Source: Mesorhizobium_K sp040049215 (GTDB taxonomy: Bacteria; Pseudomonadota; Alphaproteobacteria; Rhizobiales; Rhizobiaceae). Taken from it: a DNA stretch of 64,000 nucleotides. Positions 56,029-64,000 of this stretch are shown here, one piece after another; position 1 is the first letter of the stretch; each line of letters begins with the position of its first letter. Below the pieces are notes generated by a model, which made no database searches, had not been told where the DNA came from, and saw only the letters and a list, made by a program, of their open reading frames with translations. The stretch is taken from contig NZ_JBDZDN010000001.1 of NCBI RefSeq assembly GCF_040049215.1, positions 1,178,001-1,242,000 on the forward strand, written 5' to 3'. The position numbers and the translations under genes were made by a program.

Positions 56029-56391
56029 TTATCCACATTGAGAGCGAACAGCTGAAAGTGATAGTGGTGGATGCCATGTCCCTTGGGCGGGCATCCGATG
56101 CATTCGATAATTGATCCCCTTGGCTTCCGGTATGCCGTCGGCGGTGATGCTGGTTTCAAGGTTGATGATTCTGAAGTCGGGTTCTCGCCGATCCATTTCA
56201 TCCAGGGCATCGCCCCAAATGTAGTCGAAAGGCACGGCCCTCGGAATTGGGCCGGACTTGCGTTCCGCAAGAGTTACGTATCCGAGCGCGGACTGGAGAT
56301 GAGGCTCATGAAGCGCTGGATCGCAGGGGCGCGGCATGATCTGGTCGATGCCGCGGCCGGTCATCACGTCACCGCAAAGAAAGAGCCTCAT
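56029..56391 (-). pseudogene. Truncated CapA-family gene
   Basis: 120 aa from ATG 56391: MRLFLCGDVMTGRGIDQIM, FDYIWGDALDEMD and RIINLETSITADG are the start of a CapA/PGA-capsule-type metallophosphatase-like protein, normally about 380 aa. After KGINYRMH the homology ends, and a stop comes at 56029. No frame downstream continues it, so it is a 3' remnant. Rv0574c, a CapA-like protein, belongs to the DosR regulon. Confidence 0.75.
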
Positions 56392-56555
56392 CGATACCGA
56401 CCTCAATGCCGATGGTCTACGGGCCGCAAACTCTATTTGAAAAGAATGGCATCGGACCACATGAATGGCGTTGATCCTCATCAATGCACCAGCTGTCCTC
56501 CCGAACGTGCCCTCTGAACCGCGCATACGCATCTTTTTGCCTCGGGCAGGCCGTC

Positions 56556-56569
56556 TTGATTGAAATCAA
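56556..56569. promoter_or_regulatory. FNR/FixK box
   Basis: TTGATTGAAATCAA, a perfect TTGAT-N4-ATCAA palindrome, between the CapA remnant and the DUF2267 gene. If its centre is at -41.5, the -10 is TATCTG (56592-56597) and the start about 56604. Confidence 0.85.
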
Positions 56570-56630
56570 GACCTTTCACCGGTGAGGGGCGTATCTGGAG
56601 ATGGATTGTTTCAGGACTGAGGAGGTCGTC

Positions 56631-57071
56631 ATGAGTGACACGCAACTTCCGGTACTCGATCACACAATCCAGCAAACGAATTTGTGGCTGAAGAAGCTCA
56701 TGGTGGGACACCATTTCCAAACCCGTCATGATGCCTACAGTGCGCTGCGAGCGGTGCTGCATGCCTTGCGGGATCGCCTCACGCCGGACCAAGCAGTCCA
56801 TTTCGGCGCGCAGCTTCCGATCCTTGTCCGGGGCATATATTACGAAGGTTGGCACCTCGCCGGAAAGCCGACGGACGATCGCCAAGTCAACGAATTCATT
56901 CAGCGAGTTGCCGCAGAATTCCCACCGCAATTTCCCCGCGATGCGCTCGCCGTAACGCAGGCGGTGTTCGACCTTCTCTTCCAGGAAATTGATCCAGGCG
57001 AGACGGCAAAGATCATCGACACGCTTCCGGTTCCGCTGAGAATCTTGTGGCCTTCTGCGGCTCAACGCTAG
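56631..57071 (+). CDS. DUF2267 family protein
   Basis: 146 aa from ATG 56631 with GAGGAGG upstream. HTIQQTNLWLKKLMVGHHFQTRHDAYSALRAVLHALRDRLTPDQAVHFGAQLPILVRGIYYEGW is the DUF2267 core, all-helical and soluble. A FixK box is 62 bp upstream. The family often occurs with stress proteins. The APC permease gene follows within about 11 bp. Function unknown. Confidence 0.92.
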   Translation: MSDTQLPVLDHTIQQTNLWLKKLMVGHHFQTRHDAYSALRAVLHALRDRLTPDQAVHFGAQLPILVRGIYYEGWHLAGKPTDDRQVNEFIQRVAAEFPPQFPRDALAVTQAVFDLLFQEIDPGETAKIIDTLPVPLRILWPSAAQR

Positions 57072-57081
57072 CCGGGTCGTC

Positions 57082-58371
57082 GTGCGATTGGCCACTGAGA
57101 AAAACACAGGAGTCCCTCAAGACCAATACGCGGCCCCAAGCCGCGAGATGCCCAACCGTCTTCAAATAGAAGGGCAGGCGTCACTACATCGTCGGCTCAG
57201 CCTGCCGCTCCTCGTCCTGTACGGTGTCGGCATCACCGTAGGTGCAGGCATCTATGTGCTGATAGGAGCGGTTGTTGGCCATGCAGGCATCTACGCTCCC
57301 TGGTCCTTTGCATTGGCCGCTTTTGTGATGGCATTCACTGTCGGTTCTTATGCCGAACTGTGCACGCGTTTTCCAGTCAGCGCCGGCGAAGCCGCCTACG
57401 TCAGGGAAGCGTTCCATTCGCGCCCCCTCTCTGTGTTGACGGGCCTGATCACCATCGGGATCGGAGCGGTCTCTTCCTCTGCGGTTGCGCTTGGATCGGC
57501 TGGATATATCCAGCAATTCATCGATCTGCCGCAAAATCTCATCGCTGTGATCGTCGTGTTGGTTCTCGGCGTGGTGGCGGCTTGGGGAATTTTGGAATCT
57601 GTGCTCCTCGCGAGTTTATTCACCGTGATCGAGGTCGGCGGATTGGTGGCGATCATTGCTGCCGGCATCTATGCCGATGTGCCGGCGACCATATCCTTGC
57701 AGCCGCCCCTCGAGATCGAAGCGCTGTCAGGGATCGCTTATGCAAGCCTTCTCGCCTTCTTTGCGTTCATTGGCTTTGAGGATCTTGCCAATGCAGTGGA
57801 AGAGGCGAAAGTCCCTCACCGGGATATCCCGCGAGCCATGGTGCTCACACTGATCATCTCCACATTTCTCTATATTGCAGTGGCGGCCACTGCGGTTGGT
57901 GCTGTTTCCGTCGAAAGACTGTCAACGGCGCCAGCACCGCTCAGCCTGGTCTTCCGCGAATTGGCCGGCATCAGTCCGATGACGATCAGCGCAATAGCTA
58001 TTGTCGCAACGTTGAATACAATTCTGGCACAGATGACCATGGCCGCACGCGTGATCTATGGCATGGCGCGCGGAGGCGACTTGCCGAGGGCTGCCGGCCA
58101 CGTCAATCCACGAACCGGAACACCGCTTCTGGCCACATGTCTCGTGGCCGTCGTTGTGATCGCCTTGGCATTGTCGGTGCCGTTTGAGTGGCTCGCGGAG
58201 AGCACTTCTCTGGCAACATTGTCAGTCTTCGGGCTGATCAATCTGGCCTTGCTGACGATTCACGTTCAGCGAGCCAACGTGCACCGCCATCACTTGCGCG
58301 TTCCAATCTGGGTCCCAGCCGCAGGATTCATCAGTTGCGTGGCAATGATCGCGAGCGCATTGCTGCGCTGA
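57082..58371 (+). CDS. APC-family amino acid permease
   Basis: 429 aa from GTG 57082; ATG 57148 (MPNRLQIEGQA) is a likely alternative. Twelve or so helices starting LPLLVLYGVGITVGAGIYVLIGAVVGHAG, the APC signature. It imports or exchanges an unknown amino acid or amine, in the inner membrane. It may share the FixK-controlled transcript of DUF2267. Confidence 0.92.
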   Translation: MRLATEKNTGVPQDQYAAPSREMPNRLQIEGQASLHRRLSLPLLVLYGVGITVGAGIYVLIGAVVGHAGIYAPWSFALAAFVMAFTVGSYAELCTRFPVSAGEAAYVREAFHSRPLSVLTGLITIGIGAVSSSAVALGSAGYIQQFIDLPQNLIAVIVVLVLGVVAAWGILESVLLASLFTVIEVGGLVAIIAAGIYADVPATISLQPPLEIEALSGIAYASLLAFFAFIGFEDLANAVEEAKVPHRDIPRAMVLTLIISTFLYIAVAATAVGAVSVERLSTAPAPLSLVFRELAGISPMTISAIAIVATLNTILAQMTMAARVIYGMARGGDLPRAAGHVNPRTGTPLLATCLVAVVVIALALSVPFEWLAESTSLATLSVFGLINLALLTIHVQRANVHRHHLRVPIWVPAAGFISCVAMIASALLR

Positions 58372-58523
58372 CCGTCGGTTTCACAAGACACCGGCAACGG
58401 TAGGTCGAGACTCTCTGACGATAGCGCCGGATGTCTCTTGCGGCAGCGGCCTGAGGACCACGAAAATGGGGGGCTCGCCGCAGAATGTCAGGGTCGTGGC
58501 CGCCATACCAAACGCGTCAAAGC

Positions 58524-58548
58524 CGTCAGCGCGCTGACCGCGCTGACG
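58524..58548. terminator. GC-rich hairpin between convergent genes
   Basis: CGTCAGCGCG (58524-58533) and CGCGCTGACG (58539-58548), a perfect 10-bp stem with a 5-nt loop, between the APC permease and hsp20 stops. No T-run follows, so its role as terminator for either side is uncertain. Confidence 0.45.
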
Positions 58549-58563
58549 TGAAGAATTCGATGG

Positions 58564-59094
58564 TCAGGCCGCCTTGACCGTGATCTTCTTCTCGGCTTTC
58601 TGGGCCTCGGCAGTTTTGGGAAGTGTCACTGTCAGCACCCCCTTGGCGAAGGTCGCATCGATTTTGTCGGCGTCCACTCCTACCGGAAGCTGAAACGAGC
58701 GCTGGAAGGAGCCGTAGCGACGTTCGGACAGATAGTAGTCCTTCTCCTTCTCTTCCTTTTGTTCCCTCTTCTCGCCCTTGATGGTGAGAGTGTGATTTGA
58801 CAGCTTGATCTCGACGTTATTCTCGTCGATGCCGGGCAGCTCGGCCGTGATTTCGTATTCAGTTCCCTTCTCCACAAGATCCATCGCAGGCGCGACCGAC
58901 CAAGCCTCCCGCAGCTTGGGCATGTCCAGATCGAAAACCGAGCGCGAGGATGGCAAACGCCAGCCGAACGGATGGAAGTCGTCGAATGCGCGTTCGATCT
59001 CGCGGCGCAGGTTGTTGAACGGTGTCCAGCCTTCGGGGGATGCGATGGTGGATTTCTCGGACTTTACAGGTAGTTTGGTGGCAGCTTCAGCCAT
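58564..59094 (-). CDS. Hsp20 family small heat-shock protein (second copy, island)
   Basis: 176 aa from ATG 59094 with GAGAGGAG upstream. The alpha-crystallin domain runs PAMDLVEKGTEYEITAELPGIDENNVEIKL to GVLTVTLPKT. It differs from the first Hsp20: a longer N-terminus (FHPFGWRLP) and a Lys/Glu-rich loop (KREQKEEKEKDYYL). A FixK box at exactly -41.5 of a TTTAAT -10 implies low-oxygen control, like HspX in DosR. Confidence 0.95.
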   Translation of the reverse strand: MAEAATKLPVKSEKSTIASPEGWTPFNNLRREIERAFDDFHPFGWRLPSSRSVFDLDMPKLREAWSVAPAMDLVEKGTEYEITAELPGIDENNVEIKLSNHTLTIKGEKREQKEEKEKDYYLSERRYGSFQRSFQLPVGVDADKIDATFAKGVLTVTLPKTAEAQKAEKKITVKAA

Positions 59095-59190
59095 GGTTTT
59101 TCTCCTCTCGAGTTGAATTGCTTGGCAGATGCCGGTCGATCCGTCACTTCGCGAATTCACGTCTTGCGACGCTTTCTTCGCCCGCTTAAT

Positions 59191-59218
59191 CAACTTCGGC
59201 TCGGCAACTTCGGCTCGG
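59191..59218. repeat. 14-bp tandem duplication in the hsp20 leader
   Basis: CAACTTCGGCTCGG occurs twice without a gap (59191-59204, 59205-59218), inside the predicted hsp20 leader. Probably a replication slippage event. Confidence 0.85.
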
Positions 59219-59233
59219 CCTGACATGGTTTGT

Positions 59234-59275
59234 ATTAAAGCCTAAAGGCGTGACGGCCTCATTGATCCGCATCAA
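59234..59275 (-). promoter_or_regulatory. FNR/FixK-dependent promoter of island hsp20
   Basis: The perfect box TTGATCCGCATCAA (59262-59275), with minus-strand -10 TTTAAT (59239-59234, 5/6 match). Start near 59227; the box centre (59268.5) is then at -41.5, the class II FNR geometry. Confidence 0.8.
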
Positions 59276-59319
59276 AGATCAGCCGAATTTTCTGGCGACC
59301 TAAGAGGGGGCAGCGTCGT

Positions 59320-59333
59320 TTGATACCGATCAA
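59320..59333. promoter_or_regulatory. FNR/FixK box upstream of prs-like gene
   Basis: TTGATACCGATCAA, perfect, its centre 58 bp from the other box in the same gap and 40.5 bp before the prs-like ATG. It could control prs with a start near the ATG, or add to hsp20 control. Confidence 0.8.
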
Positions 59334-59366
59334 TGCGGTCGGCGCCCCAACCGGATAGAGGGATGT

Positions 59367-60347
59367 ATGCGTCTCTTTGCATTGAACGGTTCCGAAGAGT
59401 TGGGCGCGGCGGCAGCGTCGGCGCTTGGCGTCAAGATCGACCCGCATGAGGAGCGCGACTTCGAAGATGGCGAACACAAAACCCGCCCACTTGTTAGCGT
59501 ACGCGGGAAGGACGTCTATGTTTTGCTTAGCCTCGCGGGAGGCGGCGGTTCATCCGTCAATGACAGACTGTGCAAGCTCTTGTTCTTCCTGGCGACGTGT
59601 CGCGAAAACGGCGCTGCACGAGTGACAGCGGTCGTTCCCTATCTCGCCTATGCTCGCAAGGACAGGCAGACCAAGGCTCGCGATCCGGTGACAACGCGCT
59701 ACGTAGCGAAGCTGTTCGAGGCTGTAGGGACCGACCGGATTGTAACACTCGACGTCCACAATTTTGCAGCGTTCCAGAACGCGTTCCGGTGCGAGAGCAT
59801 ACATCTCGACACGCGCAAGCTATTTGTGCCGATCATCCGCACTCTTGTGGGCGACCACCCGGTCACGGTCTTTTCGCCCGATTGCGGCGGCGTGAAGCGG
59901 GCACAGTTGCTCAAGGAGACTTTTGAGGCGCTCACGGGGAAAGATATCGGCTTCGGTTTCATGGAGAAGCGCCGAAGCCGCGGCGTGGTTTCCGGGGATA
60001 TCTTCGCCGGTGACGTCACCGGCTCGGATGTGTTCATCGTCGATGACATGATCGGCACCGGCGGGACCATGTTACGCGCTGCGCTTGCCTGCCGCGAACG
60101 CGGTGCAAACGCTATCCACGCGATTGCCGCGCACGGTGTGTTCGGCAAGGGTGCCAAAGCGCTGTTCGACAGCCCGGCAATAGACCGCATCATCGTTACT
60201 GATAGCGTCGCTTCGGCGGCAAGCGCCAAAGCCGATTACCCTTCAGCCCGACTCGACATTCTGCCGGCTGGTTCCTTGATTGGCGAAGCCGTCAAGCGCC
60301 TCCACTCACATTCTTCAATATCCGATCTCCTGGGGATCGAGAACTGA
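59367..60347 (+). CDS. prs: Ribose-phosphate pyrophosphokinase-like protein
   Basis: 326 aa from ATG 59367 with GAGGGA upstream. PRPP synthetase motifs: VPYLAYARKDRQTKARDPVTTRYVAKLFE (flexible loop), TLDVHNF and VFIVDDMIGTGGTMLRAA (PRPP-binding). It makes PRPP from ribose 5-phosphate and ATP. As it lies in the island beside a phosphoribosyltransferase, it is likely an accessory copy. Its end overlaps the convergent phosphotransferase gene by 56 nt. Confidence 0.93.
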   Translation: MRLFALNGSEELGAAAASALGVKIDPHEERDFEDGEHKTRPLVSVRGKDVYVLLSLAGGGGSSVNDRLCKLLFFLATCRENGAARVTAVVPYLAYARKDRQTKARDPVTTRYVAKLFEAVGTDRIVTLDVHNFAAFQNAFRCESIHLDTRKLFVPIIRTLVGDHPVTVFSPDCGGVKRAQLLKETFEALTGKDIGFGFMEKRRSRGVVSGDIFAGDVTGSDVFIVDDMIGTGGTMLRAALACRERGANAIHAIAAHGVFGKGAKALFDSPAIDRIIVTDSVASAASAKADYPSARLDILPAGSLIGEAVKRLHSHSSISDLLGIEN

Positions 60348-61353
60348 GGCATTCTCGCTCCGCCTGCTGGATGTAACGGATAGCGAGAGGCCGCCATTTC
60401 CCGGCGTGACGAACCGGCCGCTCGAGCAGGTGAGCAATGCACAGCCGGGCCCTCAGCAGCGCCCGATACCCGCCATAGAGTGCGAGGAGCCCGGTATCCG
60501 GGCGGTAGGGGAAGCGGTTATCGAGTGCGTGGTTCAGCCGAGGCCGGATCCATGGCATGCCGAGAATGTCACATTCCATTCCAAGGCAATTGATCTCGTC
60601 ATAAGGGTCTACGATACGCATCGAACGATTGAATTCCAGGCAGTCGATGATCTGCGGAGGTTCAGCCAGGCAGACATGCTCAGGGCGCAGGTCGCCATGT
60701 CCTTCGACGATCGCGCCGCTGGCAACCCTCGCTTCGATCCACGGCCTTGATCGTTGCAGGAGGTTGTCCACCATATCGAGCGTATCCGAGGCGATGTCGA
60801 CCAGCCCAAACTCATGGCGCAGCAAGATCGCGCGGTTGATCCGCTGCTCCTTGACGAGTTGCCGCAGATAGACGTCGCCATTCGTGATTTCAGGTTCCAG
60901 TTTCGAATAGAAGTCCGCCAGCAGCTCGGCGACTTTGCCGATCTCGTGCTTGGTTACATTGTCTGTCCGGATGCGCTCATCCAGCATGTCGGTCTGGGGG
61001 AGTCTGTTCATCTCAACCAGCCAGTCGATGGCGCGTCCTTCGCCGCCGAGGACGAAACCGCCCGATGCGTTGCGGCAAAGAGGGGTGACTTGCCGGTAGG
61101 TTTTCGCGGCAAGCCGCCGGTTCAGTCGCAATTCCTCTCCGCAGAAGAAGCGGCGTTTGGCAATTGTGCTGAAATCGAGGAATGCATGCCGCACCGGCTT
61201 CTTCAGTTTGTAGACTCGAGTGTCGGTCAGGAAGACCCAGGACATATGGGTCTCGCGAGCTTCAACGTGTGTCGTCGCATGATTGTACGCTGCCGGTTCG
61301 CTCAGAAAGCTCACCTTTTCCGCAAGGTCTGCGATGTGCCGTCGCCTTGTCAT
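60292..61353 (-). CDS. Aminoglycoside-phosphotransferase-fold protein (Rv2004c N-half-like)
   Basis: 353 aa from ATG 61353. VEGHGDLRPEHVCL and IIDCLEFNRSMRIVDPYDEI are the catalytic loop and metal-binding Asp of an APH/HipA-type kinase fold. The Mycobacterium tuberculosis Rv2004c, a DosR member, has this half plus a P-loop kinase half; this protein has only the first. Substrate unknown. A FixK-like box (61389-61402) lies 42 bp upstream, shared with ftsH. Confidence 0.85.
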   Translation of the reverse strand: MTRRRHIADLAEKVSFLSEPAAYNHATTHVEARETHMSWVFLTDTRVYKLKKPVRHAFLDFSTIAKRRFFCGEELRLNRRLAAKTYRQVTPLCRNASGGFVLGGEGRAIDWLVEMNRLPQTDMLDERIRTDNVTKHEIGKVAELLADFYSKLEPEITNGDVYLRQLVKEQRINRAILLRHEFGLVDIASDTLDMVDNLLQRSRPWIEARVASGAIVEGHGDLRPEHVCLAEPPQIIDCLEFNRSMRIVDPYDEINCLGMECDILGMPWIRPRLNHALDNRFPYRPDTGLLALYGGYRALLRARLCIAHLLERPVRHAGKWRPLAIRYIQQAERECLSSRSPGDRILKNVSGGA

Positions 61354-61388
61354 CGTGGACACAATGCCCGCAGGCGCGTGTAGGCACT

Positions 61389-61402
61389 TTGACACGTATC
61401 AA
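61389..61402. promoter_or_regulatory. FNR/FixK-like box between ftsH and the phosphotransferase gene
   Basis: TTGACACGTATCAA, one mismatch from TTGAT-N4-ATCAA. For ftsH the -10 could be CATGAT (61424-61429), giving a start near 61437 and the box at -41.5. It may serve both divergent genes. Confidence 0.65.
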
Positions 61403-61467
61403 GGACCAGCCCGCAACCCCTGACATGATGCGGGCAGTCAACAACGCGCGAAGTGACGCCGGAAATT

Positions 61468-63288
61468 ATGGATCGCAAGCACAGTTTCAACATCGGCTAT
61501 CTCATCGCCGCGCTGGTTCTGATCGCGCTCTTCCAGCTGTGGCTAGGGTATCGGGATGTGGCCTCGATCTCCTACAGCGACTTGGTGCGCTATGTTTCGG
61601 GCGGGAACGTCGCATCCGTGACGGTGACGGAAACGACGATCCAGGGTCGCTTTTCGGCGCCGCAGAACGGCAAGCAGTACTTTGTCGCCAACCGCGTCGA
61701 TCCCGACATGGCCGAACTGTTCGAGAAAGCCGGCGTCGAAATAACGGGCGCCACCGACAGCAACTGGCTGACCACGATGCTGTCATGGGTGCTGCCCACG
61801 CTCATCTTTTTTGGCTTGTGGGCCTTCCTGTTCCGGGGGTTCGCGGATCGTCAGGGAATGGGCGGGCTGATCAACATCGGCAAGTCAAAGGCCAAGGTTT
61901 ATCTGGAGCGCAAGACAGGGGTCACCTTTGACGATGTCGCTGGTGTCGATGAGGCCAAGGCTGAACTGCAGGAGATTGTTTCCTTCCTGAAGGACAAGGA
62001 CAAATACGGCCGTCTCGGCGCCAGGATTCCGAAAGGCATCCTGCTCGTAGGGCCGCCTGGAACGGGCAAGACCTTGATGGCGCGGGCCGTCGCAGGCGAA
62101 GCGGGTGTGCCGTTTTTCTCAATCTCCGGTTCCGAGTTTGTCGAAATGTTTGTCGGCGTCGGGGCGGCGCGAGTACGCGACCTGTTCCAGCAGGCGCGAC
62201 AAGCCGCGCCCTGCATCATTTTCATCGACGAACTGGATGCACTCGGGCGCGCCCGCAGCCCGTTCGCGGGCTATGGCGGCGGCGACGAGAAGGAACAGAC
62301 GCTGAACCAGCTTCTATCGGAGCTGGATGGCTTCGATCCGCGGGTCGGCATCGTGCTGCTCGCTGCCACCAACCGGCCGGAGATTCTCGATCCGGCTCTG
62401 CTACGGGCCGGGCGATTCGACCGGCAGGTGGTGCTCGACCGACCCGACCGCAAAGGGCGCGCGGCGATTGTCAAAGTCCACATGAAAAACGTTTCGGTCG
62501 CCCTGGAAGTCAGTGCGGACGAAATCGCCGCGATCACGCCCGGCTTCACTGGAGCGGACCTTGCCAACCTCGTAAACGAAGCCGCTATCGTGGCCACGCG
62601 TCGCGGTGCCGACCAGGTGACGATGGATGACTTCACCAATGCGGTCGAGCGTATCGTTGCCGGGTCGGAGCGCAAGAGCCGCCTGCTCAAGCCTGAAGAA
62701 CGTGAGCGGGTTGCCTTTCACGAAATGGGGCACGCCCTGGTGGCGGTGGCGACGCCCAGGGCCGATCCGCTACACAAGGTCTCGATCATCCCCCGCTCGA
62801 TCGGTGCGCTTGGTTATACGATGCAACGCCCGACCGAGGATCGATTCCTGATCACAACCAGCGAACTCAAGGATCGGATGGTGGTGCTCATGGGCGGCCG
62901 CGCGGCCGAGGAAATCATATTCGGCGAAGTATCGACCGGCGCGGCTGACGACCTTGCCAAGGTCACGGACGTCGCCCGCCAATGTGTCACGCGCTTTGGC
63001 ATGGACCAGACAGTAGGCCAGGCGGTTCTCGAAGAGCAGCGGCTGCAGTGGCTGGGTGACGCGCCAGGCTCTCCGCACCAGAAGGATTACTCAGAGGCAA
63101 CAGCACGGGAGGTGGATCTCGCCGTCAGGGGCATGATCGAAGCGGCCTACACCTCGGCAAAGGAAATGCTCAATGCAAGGACCGCCGATTTGCGCGCCGG
63201 TGCGAAACTGCTGCTCGAGAAAGAAACGCTGACGCCCGACGATTTCGCGCCGCTACGTCGCGCGGCGCAGCTCCTTCCCGCAGCCTGA
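61468..63288 (+). CDS. ftsH: ATP-dependent zinc metalloprotease FtsH (island paralogue)
   Basis: 606 aa from ATG 61468 (MDRKHSFNIGYLIAALVLIALF); GTG 61453 is an alternative. Two helices (about 7-25 and 105-125) flank a periplasmic loop. AAA domain: VGPPGTGKT (Walker A), IIFIDELDALGRARSP (Walker B); protease: FHEMGHALVAVA (HEMGH zinc motif). It degrades misfolded membrane proteins. It lies in the stress island and is probably a second copy beside the housekeeping ftsH. Confidence 0.95.
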   Translation: MDRKHSFNIGYLIAALVLIALFQLWLGYRDVASISYSDLVRYVSGGNVASVTVTETTIQGRFSAPQNGKQYFVANRVDPDMAELFEKAGVEITGATDSNWLTTMLSWVLPTLIFFGLWAFLFRGFADRQGMGGLINIGKSKAKVYLERKTGVTFDDVAGVDEAKAELQEIVSFLKDKDKYGRLGARIPKGILLVGPPGTGKTLMARAVAGEAGVPFFSISGSEFVEMFVGVGAARVRDLFQQARQAAPCIIFIDELDALGRARSPFAGYGGGDEKEQTLNQLLSELDGFDPRVGIVLLAATNRPEILDPALLRAGRFDRQVVLDRPDRKGRAAIVKVHMKNVSVALEVSADEIAAITPGFTGADLANLVNEAAIVATRRGADQVTMDDFTNAVERIVAGSERKSRLLKPEERERVAFHEMGHALVAVATPRADPLHKVSIIPRSIGALGYTMQRPTEDRFLITTSELKDRMVVLMGGRAAEEIIFGEVSTGAADDLAKVTDVARQCVTRFGMDQTVGQAVLEEQRLQWLGDAPGSPHQKDYSEATAREVDLAVRGMIEAAYTSAKEMLNARTADLRAGAKLLLEKETLTPDDFAPLRRAAQLLPAA

Positions 63289-63483
63289 GCGAAAAGTCGC
63301 CGAGACGACCTGTCTCGCGCCCCCACCGGCGACAGACATACTGTCACCCGAGCGCCCGCAGTGGAATCGATCGATTCAAATGCGGGCGCCATGCTTTGAC
63401 GGGCGCATTCCCTTCAAATATGGCAAATTCGATATGGATCGCGCGCTCGGGATCTTCTGATCGCGTGAGGCACGAGTAAGTCC

Positions 63484-64000
63484 TCAGTTGGACAACAGCC
63501 GATTGATCACTCCGCGACCGATAAGCGAGCGCGTCACGCCGCCAAAAGCCCATTCCCGAAGGCGGCTGTGACCGTAGGCTCCTGCAACCAAGAGGTCGGC
63601 CCCAATCTCGCGCGCGATATCCTCTAAGGCCTGAGCAGCATTAGCATGGCCCAATTCCAGGACTTCGGCACGGGCCTTGACACCATGTTTCATCAAGAAA
63701 CGGACGACGTCGGCAGCGCTTCCTTGGGCGGACTTCAGGTCATTTTCCGCAATGGTGGCTACTACGGCCTCGCGCGCATTCCTCAGGAACGGCATCGCGT
63801 CAGCTATGGCGCGGCGCGCCTCGCGCGCATCCTTCCAGGCGACGAGCACGCTCTTTGCATCGAGTGCTGCCAAACCGTCTGCCGCGAACAAGACAGGGCG
63901 CCCAGCAGACAGGATCAGCGTTCCAGCGTCGACAGTTCGATGATGATTGCCGGCGATGCCTGGGGCGGGAGAACCAGTGACGATTAGATCCGCAGCGCGC
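63484..64000 (-). CDS. Universal stress protein (tandem UspA), N-terminus cut by window edge
   Basis: At least 171 aa, open past base 64000. The first domain's end (AADLIVTGSPAPG...) and a full second UspA domain (KSVLVAWKDAREARRAIADAM, then EIGADLLVAGAYGHSRLREWAFGGVTRSLI, with the ATP-binding G-x2-G-x9-G) are visible. Tandem UspA proteins are members of oxygen-stress regulons. Its promoter lies outside the window. Confidence 0.93.
   Translation of the reverse strand, partial: RAADLIVTGSPAPGIAGNHHRTVDAGTLILSAGRPVLFAADGLAALDAKSVLVAWKDAREARRAIADAMPFLRNAREAVVATIAENDLKSAQGSAADVVRFLMKHGVKARAEVLELGHANAAQALEDIAREIGADLLVAGAYGHSRLREWAFGGVTRSLIGRGVINRLLSN

Noticed and set aside
61354..61395. GTG 61395 as the phosphotransferase start
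   Set aside because: It lies inside the FixK-like box and has no ribosome binding site; ATG 61353 begins the likely protein.
63344..63553. Minus-strand open frame of 69 codons downstream of and into the UspA end
   Set aside because: Overlaps the UspA coding end in another frame, with no start signal or domain. A GAATCGATCGATTC palindrome at 63364 was seen but has no evident role.
54156..64000. Transmissible locus of stress tolerance (tLST)
   Set aside because: Hsp20 and FtsH are shared with tLST, but ClpG, YfdX and HdeD-type genes are absent, and FixK boxes plus DosR-like families point elsewhere.

Overview
The window looks like chromosomal DNA of a Rhizobiales alphaproteobacterium, most likely in the Mesorhizobium/Phyllobacteriaceae neighbourhood. 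This rests on GC-rich coding sequence and on typical gene orders: lptC-lptA-lptB-rpoN-hpf-ptsN, cysG-DUF2849-cysI-cysH-DUF934, and Hsp20-DUF1150. It also rests on OlsB, NrnC, and an intergenic palindrome (29326-29374) of a type I associate with Mesorhizobium. The assignment is from memory of families; no search was run.

Positions 1-54078 are mostly ordinary chromosome. 1-4506 (minus) holds a secreted trypsin-like protease (cut by the window edge) and a translationally coupled group of a secreted caspase-like protease, a Cys-rich secreted protein and a one-helix membrane protein. 4728-12100 has a Zur-like repressor, an orphan macrodomain, polA, a lipid kinase, an M20 peptidase and nrnC. The polA/lipid-kinase gap contains an unannotated, terminator-ended RNA candidate with a heat-shock-sigma-like promoter. 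12209-17213 has small stress/membrane proteins, a class A PBP and a CPA2 antiporter. 17467-22308 is the assimilatory sulfate reduction operon. 22348-33160 holds grpE, a TRIC channel, a frameshifted DUF1330 gene, olsB, a hybrid kinase, lspA, two RNA methyltransferase-type genes, ornithine cyclodeaminase, a LapA-domain protein, ihfB and sppA. 33502-38675 is the LPS export / sigma-54 / nitrogen-PTS block. 38753-48570 mixes Hsp20, nucleoside hydrolase, LysE, ribokinase, Ada-like repair, nth, and an ArsR-SRPBCC-SRPBCC-RibD-like group. 48584-53915 is a TetR gene facing a polyamine-type ABC transporter with a metallo-beta-lactamase-fold gene. A tRNA-Arg(CCG) follows at 54079-54155.

From the tRNA to the window end the content changes to a stress/hypoxia island that looks less GC-rich by eye. 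It holds an alpha/beta hydrolase, a phosphoribosyltransferase, a truncated CapA-like gene, DUF2267, an APC permease, a second Hsp20, a PRPP-synthetase-like gene, an APH-fold phosphotransferase, a second FtsH and a tandem UspA. Three perfect FNR/FixK boxes and one near-perfect box sit in its intergenic regions. One is at exactly -41.5 of a plausible hsp20 promoter. Several families match members of the actinobacterial DosR dormancy regulon (HspX, Rv2004c, Rv0571c, Rv0574c, UspA), so I read this as an oxygen-controlled dormancy/stress module under FixK/FnrL control.

Regulatory signals recur through the window. RpoH-type promoters with 17-bp spacers precede the RNA candidate, grpE and the first hsp20. 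There is a Pho-box-like repeat before olsB, paired operators over a probably leaderless arsR, a shared -10 region that may give two leaderless mRNAs (nth and DUF2244), and a hairpin covering the ribokinase ribosome binding site.
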